Shown piece after piece: positions 15,008 through 22,335 of a DNA stretch of 25,877 nt. Positions within the stretch are counted from its first letter, which is position 1; every line of letters starts with the position of its first letter. Made by a program: the position numbers and the translations under genes. A model generated the notes under the pieces. That model was not told the DNA's origin. It did not search any database and worked only from the letters and a program-made list of their open reading frames with translations. This DNA comes from an uncultured Chitinophagaceae bacterium (GTDB lineage Bacteria; Bacteroidota; Bacteroidia; Chitinophagales; Chitinophagaceae). Where the stretch lies: positions 1 to 25,877 of the forward strand of contig CALESY010000012.1 of the NCBI GenBank assembly GCA_937919945.1, in the 5' to 3' direction.

Positions 15008-15673
15008 TTAGTCAAAATACCTATTGTAGGCATTGTTTAAGAGTTTTGCACTTTGCTTGTAATAAATATTGAGTTTATTTGAGCTGTAATTATACTTTGG
15101 ATTCAGTTTTCGTGGGGAAATATTATTAGGAAACTTTCTGCCGTCAGGCTCACGATCTGGTAATGTTGTATAATCAGGCGTTAGCACCATCAGCTTCTTT
15201 TGTATGCCTCCTGCTTGGTTTACTGATTGAACACTTAGGCTGTTTTCACTAGTTGTTCGTACATTATATCCGTATTTAACTATCCTGTATTCATCATCAC
15301 TTATAGCAGGCATTTGTACAGGTTGTAGGTTTTTGTCAAATAGTATATTGTCCATTTTTCTCTGCAATACGAGGTGCGCATTAGTATCTAAAAAATAGTA
15401 TACAGGACAAAAAGTGAAATGGTCAGTAAAATCAGCTATCATACATTTTATAACCGCATCTGCATCTTTTGCCGCCATGTTGGCATATTCAGTATTCCCT
15501 CTCTTTATATACATGGCTATTTGTTTGTGTGCGGTATTCAGTTCTACCAATATAAGTTTAGGTTCAGCAAGCGTATTGACACGTTTCTGTGTTTGTGAGT
15601 TGCTCTTGTAATGGCTAAAAGAAAATAATAAGGTTAAACAGACTGTTCTTATATATAGGTTGATGTATAGCAT
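15008..15673 (-). CDS. Secreted protein of unknown function
   Basis: I do not recognise a family. The 221 residues start with a likely signal peptide (a hydrophobic stretch TVCLTLLFSFS at about 10-20, with possible cleavage near SNSQ, residues 24-27). The mature part is hydrophilic and rich in Asn, Tyr and Lys. A helical segment with IKRGNTEYANMAAKDADAVI and two cysteines in the middle (C77 and C89) are the only marks. The ATG at 15673 is odd: it begins only seven bases from the end of a long hairpin, leaving little room for a leader. The gene is expected to be exported to the periplasm or outside. Confidence 0.7.
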   Translation of the reverse strand: MLYINLYIRTVCLTLLFSFSHYKSNSQTQKRVNTLAEPKLILVELNTAHKQIAMYIKRGNTEYANMAAKDADAVIKCMIADFTDHFTFCPVYYFLDTNAHLVLQRKMDNILFDKNLQPVQMPAISDDEYRIVKYGYNVRTTSENSLSVQSVNQAGGIQKKLMVLTPDYTTLPDREPDGRKFPNNISPRKLNPKYNYSSNKLNIYYKQSAKLLNNAYNRYFD

Positions 15674-15677
15674 AGTG

Positions 15678-15685
15678 CAAAAATA
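15678..15685 (-). promoter_or_regulatory. Possible -7 element almost touching the start of the unknown secreted gene
   Basis: On the minus strand TATTTTTG, then CACT, then ATG. It fits TAnnTTTG. A TTG lies 22 bases upstream inside the hairpin, slightly too far. If used, the transcript would begin at or within a few bases of the ATG, meaning a leaderless or nearly leaderless mRNA. Confidence 0.3.
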
Positions 15686-15725
15686 AATAATCCCTTGGCA
15701 AAACTGCCAAGGGATTATTTATTTT
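15680..15725. terminator. Perfect 21-bp hairpin terminator of the DUF2723 gene
   Basis: The arms at 15680-15700 and 15705-15725 are complementary at all 21 positions around the four-base loop AAAC; the core is TCCCTTGGCA with TGCCAAGGGA. On the minus strand it lies 15 bases after the DUF2723 stop and ends in a T-rich run. It is the strongest hairpin in the window. Confidence 0.9.
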
Positions 15726-15740
15726 ACGCTTCTGTTGTAT

Positions 15741-18700
15741 TTAGAATTGTATTTTTTGTGTTACACGTTGGTTGATAATTTTAAGCTTTGCATCTAAGGC
15801 ATCTGCTGTAGTCATATCACCGCTGTTTTTTGCCACATTCATCATAATATTTATAATGGTGGCATCTCGCTGTACTTCATTTCGCAGATTGCTTGCTTTT
15901 ACATCGCTCAACGATAGTGCATAGTTTATATTATCCTCACAGTTCTTCACAATACGTTTTGTTAGTTCTGCTCCTTTCTTCTTTTCACCGCAGTGATAGT
16001 AAGACATGGCTATATAATATGCAGTGAGGTCATAAAAATAAGAGCGTTCAGATATGCCTTTCATCACTTTGTCCAATACGGCTATACCTTCTTGCTTTCT
16101 GTCTTTAGCTGCCAGTTCTGAAGCCAACCTGCTGGCATTCATCCTGTAAGCTGCAAACATAAGCCTGTTCTTTTCGTCGTAATATACATCATTACGTTCC
16201 GCATTGCCCCAAATGAATTCCTTGTTGAACAGACGTAAGCTCTTTTCGATATCCACAGAACCCATTTCCTGTTGAGTTGCTTTCAGTGAGTCTGTCAGTT
16301 TATATGGCATTAATCTGTACACAACACCTTCCATACGCATATAGTCATCTAAACCTTGGTAGTTTTCACCCTGCAGGAATCCGCCGAAGTAAATAGGCCT
16401 TTTCCAACCGTCTGCTGCAATTGCTGCAATTATATGCAGTGTAGCAAGGTCGTCTTTTATTGCAATTTCTTTTGGCATGCTGAATTTAACATCGTTCACA
16501 ATGTTATTTGTATCAGCAGCACTTATCAAACCGCGTTGTACCAACTCTGCTTTGCTGAGTGATGGTAAATAGAAGTTTTTCGTCGGGATGTAGTTTATCA
16601 TGTTGCCACCCTGAACTTGCAGTTTGTTTTGAGGGTCTTTACTAATCATGAATTTGCAAACTTCAGCAAGGTTTATGTACTTGTCTTGCGGTATTTGCGG
16701 GTTGGGGTAGTACTGCAAATAGTTGCCTGCATCGCCGGTATAGTCTTCCTTCTTCCAAAGCATTGGTACCGGCATGGCATCGTTTATACGATAGTTGAGT
16801 TGATCTATATACCAATCTATACCCAACAGGCTGAGGTTAATTACACGTACGTCTTTACGGATACCTTCTATTTCCTGCAAATACCATACAGGGTATGTGT
16901 CATTATCGCCATAAGTAAATAGTATGGCATTTTTCTCGCAAGACTGCAGTACATTATATGCTGTAGCACGTGCAAGTGTTTTCTTAGAGCGGTCGTGGTC
17001 GTCCCACTCTTCTTTTGCCATGAGTGTAGGTACTGCCAATAAACATAGTGCAATGGCTGCATATGCTCCACCAGCGCCTTTTATAGCTTTTTGAAACCAA
17101 TCATTCACCATTAGTACGCCTAAACCTATCCAGATTGCAAATGTGTACGTAGAACCTGCAAAAGCGTAGTCGCGTTCACGGGGTTGTTGTGGTACCATGT
17201 TAAGGTATATAGCAATAGCAATGCCGGTGAAGAAGAATAATGTTGCCGTAATGATACCATCACGCTTATTCCTGTTAAACTGATATACCATACCCAATAC
17301 GCCCAGTATAAAAGGCAACATATACAGCTTATTATTAGCCGGGCTGTACTTGTTTTGCTTTGGGTCATTAACAAACCCATCTGCCATTTTCTTCTGGTCG
17401 CCCAGGCCCAAAACATTTTTATCAATAACGCTGATACCTGTTATCCAGTTACCATTGCGTGCATTACCGTTACTTATACCCTGCATATCGTTCTGACGTC
17501 CGGAATAGTTCCACATAAAATATCGCCACCACATCCAGTTCAGATGATAACCAAAGAAAAACCTGAAGTTATCTCCGGCAGTAGGCGATTCTCCCTCTTC
17601 CAGTCCTAAGTAATCACGATAATATTGCTTGTGCCCCGGGTCATTATAATCCCATATTCTGGGGAAAAACCTTTTATCAGAGGCGTCAAATGTTGGCTCC
17701 ATTTTCTTACCAACTTCCTCATAATGGTCTTTGCCGTTTTTGGTAGAGCGAGCATATTGCAAGCCGTTATCTTTGTATTCAATAGATTGTTGGTCTATAT
17801 CAAAGTCTGGACCGAATAACAATGGTTGCGACCCAAATTGCTCGCGTTGTATATAAGAAGTTAGGCTGATGGCATTGTCCGGATTGGTCATGTCTATAGC
17901 CACGTCTGCACGAGAACGTATGAGTGGTGCTAAATAGCTTGAAAAGCCAATGACGATGAATGTTACACACAATACACCTGTATGTACAAGATACCAGTTT
18001 TTCTTTTTGGCAAACATCAGCAACCATACCAATAGTCCAACAATCAATACTACTGCAAATAATGCTCCGCTATCAAATGGCAAGCCGAAGTCGTTTACAA
18101 ACAACAGGTCGAACTTAGAGGCAAGTATAGGTACGCCTTGCAGTACACCAAACTGTACAAAAGCCAACAGTACGCAACCCACAAGGAAGGCAGAGATAGC
18201 ACCAGTTGTGGTAGGTTGGTAGCGTTTGAAGTAATAAACCATAGCTACAGCAGGTATTGCCAGCAAGTTCAGTAAGTGGATACCTACTGTTAAGCCCATC
18301 ATATAGGCTATAAATACAAGCCACCTGTCAGCGTACTTAGTATCGGCAATATGCTCCCATTTCAAGATGGCCCAGAATACCAATGCGGTAAACAGGGATG
18401 ATGTGGCATAAACCTCTGCCTCAACAGCAGAGAACCAGAATGTATCGGAGAATGTGTAAGCCAAGCCGCCTACAAGTCCCGCACCCATTATCAGGATGGT
18501 TTGCAGTGTGGTAGGTTCCGCATCTTTTTCAGTTGTCAGTTTTTTTGCAAAGTGGGTAATAGTCCAAAACAGGAACAGGATTGTCAAGCCACTGGCTATG
18601 GCCGACCATGCATTTATCATCATGGCCACTTTTTCTACATTGCCGCCAGCCAGCAAACCAAACATGCGTTGGATTAACATAAATAATGGTGCACCTGGAG

Positions 18701-18848
18701 AGTGTCCTACCTCTACCTTATATGCGCACGAAAGAAACTCGCCACAGTCCCAAAAGCTTACTGTGGGTTCCATAGTCATCAGGTATACCGCTGTGGCAAT
18801 GGCACCTGTAATCCAACCGGTCAGGTTGTTAATCTTGCGAAAATTCAT
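15741..18848 (-). CDS. DUF2723 multi-pass membrane protein, putative GT117-type glycosyltransferase
   Basis: The N-terminus carries the DUF2723 signature: a first membrane helix, then EPTVSFWDCGEFLSCAYK (27-44, with the WDCGEF acidic pair in the first outer loop) and GHSPGAP (48-54). About a dozen hydrophobic segments fill the first 600 residues; a soluble part of roughly 400 residues follows, with GDNDTYPVWYLQ and RKDVRVINLSLL, common in this family. The architecture resembles GT-C enzymes such as protein O-mannosyltransferases, and I recall the family being named GT117. A role in protein O-glycosylation at the membrane is inference. At 1035 residues it is full length. It has its own -7 element and a strong terminator, so it is probably monocistronic. 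Confidence 0.88.
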   Translation of the reverse strand: MNFRKINNLTGWITGAIATAVYLMTMEPTVSFWDCGEFLSCAYKVEVGHSPGAPLFMLIQRMFGLLAGGNVEKVAMMINAWSAIASGLTILFLFWTITHFAKKLTTEKDAEPTTLQTILIMGAGLVGGLAYTFSDTFWFSAVEAEVYATSSLFTALVFWAILKWEHIADTKYADRWLVFIAYMMGLTVGIHLLNLLAIPAVAMVYYFKRYQPTTTGAISAFLVGCVLLAFVQFGVLQGVPILASKFDLLFVNDFGLPFDSGALFAVVLIVGLLVWLLMFAKKKNWYLVHTGVLCVTFIVIGFSSYLAPLIRSRADVAIDMTNPDNAISLTSYIQREQFGSQPLLFGPDFDIDQQSIEYKDNGLQYARSTKNGKDHYEEVGKKMEPTFDASDKRFFPRIWDYNDPGHKQYYRDYLGLEEGESPTAGDNFRFFFGYHLNWMWWRYFMWNYSGRQNDMQGISNGNARNGNWITGISVIDKNVLGLGDQKKMADGFVNDPKQNKYSPANNKLYMLPFILGVLGMVYQFNRNKRDGIITATLFFFTGIAIAIYLNMVPQQPRERDYAFAGSTYTFAIWIGLGVLMVNDWFQKAIKGAGGAYAAIALCLLAVPTLMAKEEWDDHDRSKKTLARATAYNVLQSCEKNAILFTYGDNDTYPVWYLQEIEGIRKDVRVINLSLLGIDWYIDQLNYRINDAMPVPMLWKKEDYTGDAGNYLQYYPNPQIPQDKYINLAEVCKFMISKDPQNKLQVQGGNMINYIPTKNFYLPSLSKAELVQRGLISAADTNNIVNDVKFSMPKEIAIKDDLATLHIIAAIAADGWKRPIYFGGFLQGENYQGLDDYMRMEGVVYRLMPYKLTDSLKATQQEMGSVDIEKSLRLFNKEFIWGNAERNDVYYDEKNRLMFAAYRMNASRLASELAAKDRKQEGIAVLDKVMKGISERSYFYDLTAYYIAMSYYHCGEKKKGAELTKRIVKNCEDNINYALSLSDVKASNLRNEVQRDATIINIMMNVAKNSGDMTTADALDAKLKIINQRVTQKIQF

Positions 18849-18873
18849 GTAGCTAATATAATTTGACAGGCAA

Positions 18874-18881
18874 CAAAAATA
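18874..18881 (-). promoter_or_regulatory. Likely -7 element of the DUF2723 gene
   Basis: On the minus strand TATTTTTG followed by TTGCC, 25 bases before the ATG. It fits TAnnTTTG. The -33 position holds only a weak TTAG about 19 bases upstream. Confidence 0.5.
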
Positions 18882-18914
18882 GAAAAATACAGGTACGCAC
18901 CTAATGGACTAAAC

Positions 18915-18942
18915 GGAATTAACATATTTATATGTTTATTCC
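18915..18942. terminator. AT-rich dyad between the IPExxxVDY and DUF2723 genes
   Basis: GGAAT-T-AACATA (18915-18926) can pair with TATGTT-T-ATTCC (18931-18942): 11 of 12 positions with one central T-T mismatch and loop TTTA. It lies 26 bases after the stop of the minus-strand gene at 18968. It could be a weak terminator or an operator for the DUF2723 gene. Confidence 0.4.
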
Positions 18943-18967
18943 TTTCTATGTATTGCCATTAGTTAAT

Positions 18968-19402
18968 TCAAACAAGCAATAGGTGAGCGTTTTTAAGTTT
19001 GTCGGTTTCAACCATTTGTGCCAATTGCACATCGGGTATATTTCGTAGTAATGCAATGATACTTTTGGCTTTCTCTTCGCAATCAGCGCACTCTACCATC
19101 CACAAATAGTCGAGTTGTTTTACCTCCGGCAATAAAGGCTCACCATCGCTTTTCATTCTGTAGATGCCATACCTGCCACCATTAAGAGGTAAATTATATT
19201 CGTAAAAATGAAAATAGTGGGTTTCGTTTTTTATCTGTACTTCCGGGTCGCTTTCAGGTTTGCGTGCAAAGTCCATATCCAGCATACGGTTAATAACACC
19301 ACAAAAACGGTGAGAAGGCAATGAAGACACAATGCCTATAAGCGAAGCATCGGAAAAGAAATTTTCCTGTACCTCATCCATATCCAATACCAGCTTCGCC
19401 AT
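18968..19402 (-). CDS. IPExxxVDY family protein
   Basis: A small cytosolic protein of a Bacteroidota-restricted family named for its IPExxxVDY motif; here the motif reads LPEVKQLDY (91-99), with a conservative change at each end. Length (144) and the ALLRNIPDVQLAQMV end agree with the family as I know it. No biochemical function is established. It is transcribed away from the SPFH gene with 64 bases between the starts. It has no signal peptide and ends in a hydrophobic AHLLLV. Confidence 0.8.
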   Translation of the reverse strand: MAKLVLDMDEVQENFFSDASLIGIVSSLPSHRFCGVINRMLDMDFARKPESDPEVQIKNETHYFHFYEYNLPLNGGRYGIYRMKSDGEPLLPEVKQLDYLWMVECADCEEKAKSIIALLRNIPDVQLAQMVETDKLKNAHLLLV

Positions 19403-19466
19403 TAATAAATTAGTTCTTCATTCAAATTTCGGGCATATTCGTATATTTCCAAATAAATCGAAATCT

Positions 19467-20402
19467 ATGTTTTACCTGATCTCCTTGGGTGTTCTCGTTA
19501 TACTCATATTACTATGTCTGGTTACTGTTCAGCAAGGTACAGTAGCGGTTATTACTATCTTTGGCAAATACAGGCGAGTTTTGCGCCCGGGGCTAAACTT
19601 CCGAATACCGCTTATAGAGCAGATATTCAAACGCATATCTTACCAAAACCGAAGTATCGAGCTCAAGTTTCAGGCTATCACGCAAGATCAGGCAAATGTC
19701 AATTTCTCTGCCATGTTGCTTTATTCTGTACTCAACGAAGAGAATGAAACCATACAGAGTGTTGCTTTTAAGTTTGTGGATGAACGTAGCTTTATGCAAG
19801 CATTAGTACGCTCAGTAGAAGGCGCAGTACGGGCATATGTAGCCACCAAAAAGCAATCAGAGATATTACAACTGCGTACAGAGATTATTTTGAATGTAAA
19901 AGAACAGTTGGATAAGCAACTGGAAGGCTGGGGGTATCATTTACTTGACCTGCAACTGAATGATATCGCATTTGACGAAGCCATTATGCGTTCTATGGCT
20001 CAGGTTGTGGCATCCAATAACCTGAAAGCTGCCGCCGAAAACGAAGGGCAGGCTTTGCTGATTACCAAAACCAAAGCTGCCGAGGCAGAGGGTAATGCCA
20101 TCAAAATATCTGCCGAAGCTGAAAGACAGGCGGCACAACTACGCGGACAGGGCGTGGCACTGTTCAGGGAAGAGGTGGCACGTGGTATGGCAGTGGCGGC
20201 TAAAGAGATGCAAAACGCCAATCTGGATGCATCTTTCATCCTTTTTTCTATGTGGACGGATGCTATCAAGCATTTTGCTGAGAATGGTAATGGTAATACC
20301 ATCTTCCTTGATGGCTCTAATGAAAACCTGCAACGTACCATGCAGCAGCTCATGTCATTGACACAGCAATCGTCTATTGTAAAAAATAGTGGCGATAAAT
20401 AA
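19467..20402 (+). CDS. SPFH/stomatin-family membrane protein
   Basis: SPFH proteins form large ring or cage assemblies on membranes and often scaffold proteases or lipid domains. I chose the ATG at 19467, which gives 311 residues starting with a membrane helix (MFYLISLGVLVILILLCLV, 1-19); the open frame runs back to 19332, but that part overlaps the divergent gene and lacks family features. Then come TVQQGTVAVITIFGKYRRVLRPG (a typical stomatin start, in pieces), the SPFH domain to about 190, and an Ala/Glu-rich coiled region (185-250). No NfeD partner gene is adjacent, though many bacterial SPFH genes have one. purA follows after a terminator. Confidence 0.88.
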   Translation: MFYLISLGVLVILILLCLVTVQQGTVAVITIFGKYRRVLRPGLNFRIPLIEQIFKRISYQNRSIELKFQAITQDQANVNFSAMLLYSVLNEENETIQSVAFKFVDERSFMQALVRSVEGAVRAYVATKKQSEILQLRTEIILNVKEQLDKQLEGWGYHLLDLQLNDIAFDEAIMRSMAQVVASNNLKAAAENEGQALLITKTKAAEAEGNAIKISAEAERQAAQLRGQGVALFREEVARGMAVAAKEMQNANLDASFILFSMWTDAIKHFAENGNGNTIFLDGSNENLQRTMQQLMSLTQQSSIVKNSGDK

Positions 20403-20426
20403 AGGAAGGGTTATTTTTGCAACCTT

Positions 20427-20449
20427 GCAGCCGTTCGGGCTGCTTTTTT
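20427..20449 (+). terminator. Terminator after the SPFH gene
   Basis: GCAGCC (20427-20432) pairs with GGCTGC (20438-20443) around GTTCG, followed by six T residues and more T-rich sequence. It begins 24 bases after the stop codon. Confidence 0.85.
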
Positions 20450-20469
20450 CTCTTTTTTAAAACTTCGGG

Positions 20470-20499
20470 TTTGTTTATATCACATATCCGTTAATTTTG
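20470..20499 (+). promoter_or_regulatory. Promoter of purA
   Basis: TTTG at 20470-20473, 18 bases, then TAATTTTG at 20492-20499. The start point would be near 20503-20506, leaving a leader of only 11-14 bases before the purA ATG. No purine riboswitch or PurR-like box can fit in it. Confidence 0.65.
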
Positions 20500-20516
20500 G
20501 GCGCGAAATTTTTTTT

Positions 20517-21782
20517 ATGGTAGATGTATTGCTTGGTTTGCAGTGGGGAGACGAGGGTAAAGGTAAGATAGTAGATTACCTGGCCGCGAAGTACGATGTT
20601 ATTGCACGTTTTCAGGGTGGTCCTAATGCTGGGCATACACTGTATGTAAACGGTAATAAAGTAGTGTTGCATACCATACCGTCGGGTGTGTTTCAAACAC
20701 ATTGCCTGAATTTGATTGGCAATGGAGTGGTGATAGACCCTGTAACCCTGCAAAAAGAAATCAATACGATTGTGGCTTTGCAGCCCGATGTGTTGTCTCG
20801 TTTATTCGTTTCGCACCGTGCACACTTGATAGTGCCTACACACCGCGCGCTCGATGCAGCATCAGAAGCATCTAAAGGCACTCAGAAGATAGGTTCTACA
20901 CTCAAGGGTATAGGTCCCGCATATATGGATAAAACGGGGCGTAATGGTTTGCGTGTGGGCGATGTGTTGAGTAAAGACTTCATCGACAAATACAACCGTC
21001 TTAAAGAAAAGCATTTACAGATATTATCTCAATATGAACACCAAGTAGACTGGCAGGAATGGGAAACACAATTCTTCATTGCAGTTGAATTCTTGCGTAC
21101 ATTACAGATAGTAAATGGTGAATACTGGCTGGATAATCATTTGAAAGCAGGCAAGAAAGTATTGGCAGAGGGGGCGCAAGGCAGTATGCTGGATATAGAC
21201 TTTGGTACTTATCCGTTTGTTACATCTTCCAACACTATTACTGCCGGTGTATGTAGCGGATTAGGAGTTGCCCCATCTACAGTTGGAGAAGTGTATGGTA
21301 TTACCAAAGCCTACTGTACACGTGTAGGTGGCGGGCCTTTCCCTACCGAATTGGAAGACGAAACTGGCGAGGCGCTACGTAAAGCAGGCAACGAGTTTGG
21401 CGCAACAACCGGTCGCCCGCGCCGTTGCGGGTGGATAGACCTTGTGGCACTCCGTTATGCAGTAATGTTGAGTGGTGTTACCAAGCTTATCATTACAAAA
21501 GCAGATGTGATGGATAGCTTCAACCCCGTGAAGATGGCAACTGCGTACAAAATAGATGGTGTGGAAACACAAGAACTACCATACGATTTATGCAGCGTAC
21601 AGGTGGAGCCAGTATATAAAACATTTGCAGGATGGGACAAGCCTATTGGAGAATGTAAAACCTATGAAGAAACACCGCAGGTATTCAAAGATTATTGCAG
21701 CTTTATACAGCAATATATTGGTACGAAAGTTGCGTATGTTTCTAATGGTACAGGGCGAGACCAACTGTTGCAAATTCCTTAG
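20517..21782 (+). CDS. purA: Adenylosuccinate synthetase
   Basis: PurA joins IMP and aspartate using GTP, the first committed step to AMP, in the cytosol. The 421 residues begin VDVLLGLQWGDEGKGKIVDY with the catalytic Asp (D12) in the GDEGKGK loop, followed by NAGHT with the catalytic His (H40). Other family blocks are STLKGIGPAYMDK, EGAQGSMLDIDFGTYPFVTSS (in pieces), VGGGPFPTEL, TGRPRRCGWID and the guanine-binding TKADVMD. Length is normal. It has its own promoter, and no other purine genes are adjacent. Confidence 0.98.
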   Translation: MVDVLLGLQWGDEGKGKIVDYLAAKYDVIARFQGGPNAGHTLYVNGNKVVLHTIPSGVFQTHCLNLIGNGVVIDPVTLQKEINTIVALQPDVLSRLFVSHRAHLIVPTHRALDAASEASKGTQKIGSTLKGIGPAYMDKTGRNGLRVGDVLSKDFIDKYNRLKEKHLQILSQYEHQVDWQEWETQFFIAVEFLRTLQIVNGEYWLDNHLKAGKKVLAEGAQGSMLDIDFGTYPFVTSSNTITAGVCSGLGVAPSTVGEVYGITKAYCTRVGGGPFPTELEDETGEALRKAGNEFGATTGRPRRCGWIDLVALRYAVMLSGVTKLIITKADVMDSFNPVKMATAYKIDGVETQELPYDLCSVQVEPVYKTFAGWDKPIGECKTYEETPQVFKDYCSFIQQYIGTKVAYVSNGTGRDQLLQIP

Positions 21783-21804
21783 TAAAAAAATTATGTATTA
21801 TTAG

Positions 21805-21821
21805 CCCAAAAAAAATTTGGG
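21805..21821. terminator. Weak hairpin after purA
   Basis: CCCAAA (21805-21810) pairs with TTTGGG (21816-21821) around five A residues, 23 bases after the purA stop. The stem is only 6 bp and no T run follows, so termination would be inefficient in the plus direction. Confidence 0.35.
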
Positions 21822-21868
21822 AAATTGGAGAAACTATTAAAATTTTACGTCATCAACGGATAAGTGCT

Positions 21869-22315
21869 ATGAAATCAGATTCAAGCAAAAAAGGTACAAC
21901 AAGCAAAAAAAGCGCACCTGCTAAATCAGCAGCGAAGAAAGCATCGTCTAAACCTGCTAAGAAAGTAGATGAAGATGATGAGGATGAATTGGATGAAGAA
22001 GAAACGCCCAAGAAAAAAACGGCAGCAAAGAAAACTACAGCCAGCAAGTCAAAGAGCAGGAACGATGATGATGACGATGACGAAGATGATGTAGATGATG
22101 ATATTGATGACGAAGATGATGATTTCGGCGAAGAGGAAGATGATTTTGATTTAGACAAAGATTTCGAAGAATTTGATTTGCCGAAATCTAAAACTGCGAA
22201 GGGCGGTAAAAAATCATCAAAAGACGATGACTTTGATGTTGATGATGACTTCAAAGACCTTGGTTTCTTCAGCGAAGACACCGGAGGGTTTGATGATGAA
22301 GATGATGATTTTTAA
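21869..22315 (+). CDS. Low-complexity lysine-rich then acidic protein
   Basis: I do not recognise a characterised family. The 148 residues divide into a Lys/Ala/Ser part (1-33, histone-H1-like composition such as AAKKASSKPAKK), a first acidic run (34-46), a second basic part (47-64), a long Asp/Glu run (65-103), a short basic linker (105-118), and an acidic end with FDLGFF-like aromatic residues (DLGFFSEDTGGF, 130-141). It is probably disordered. The plus frame is preferred because Asp GAT/GAC and Lys AAA/AAG codons vary freely. The overlapping minus frame is just serine runs. pabB follows within 20 bases and may share the transcript. Nucleic-acid or ribosome association is conceivable but unproven. 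Confidence 0.75.
   Translation: MKSDSSKKGTTSKKSAPAKSAAKKASSKPAKKVDEDDEDELDEEETPKKKTAAKKTTASKSKSRNDDDDDDEDDVDDDIDDEDDDFGEEEDDFDLDKDFEEFDLPKSKTAKGGKKSSKDDDFDVDDDFKDLGFFSEDTGGFDDEDDDF
22064..22123 (+). repeat. GAT/GAC codon run
   Basis: About 20 codons of mostly GAT, GAC and GAA encode the Asp/Glu tract. It is imperfect, which limits simple slippage, but it remains a candidate for length variation between strains. Confidence 0.6.
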
Positions 22316-22335
22316 TCATTGAAAAAATCTCGCTA

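Noticed and set aside
19332..19466. N-terminal extension of the SPFH protein
   Set aside because: It overlaps the divergent IPExxxVDY gene, is polar, and would bury the membrane helix that normally starts the protein.
20412..20419. TATTTTTG after the SPFH stop as a promoter for purA or a small RNA
   Set aside because: There is no TTG at the -33 spacing, and any transcript would begin right at the terminator hairpin at 20427.
21853..22281. Minus-strand open frame of serine and phenylalanine runs
   Set aside because: It is the complement of the Asp/Lys codon runs of the plus-strand gene; its composition follows from GAT/GAC/AAG complements and it lacks any other signal.
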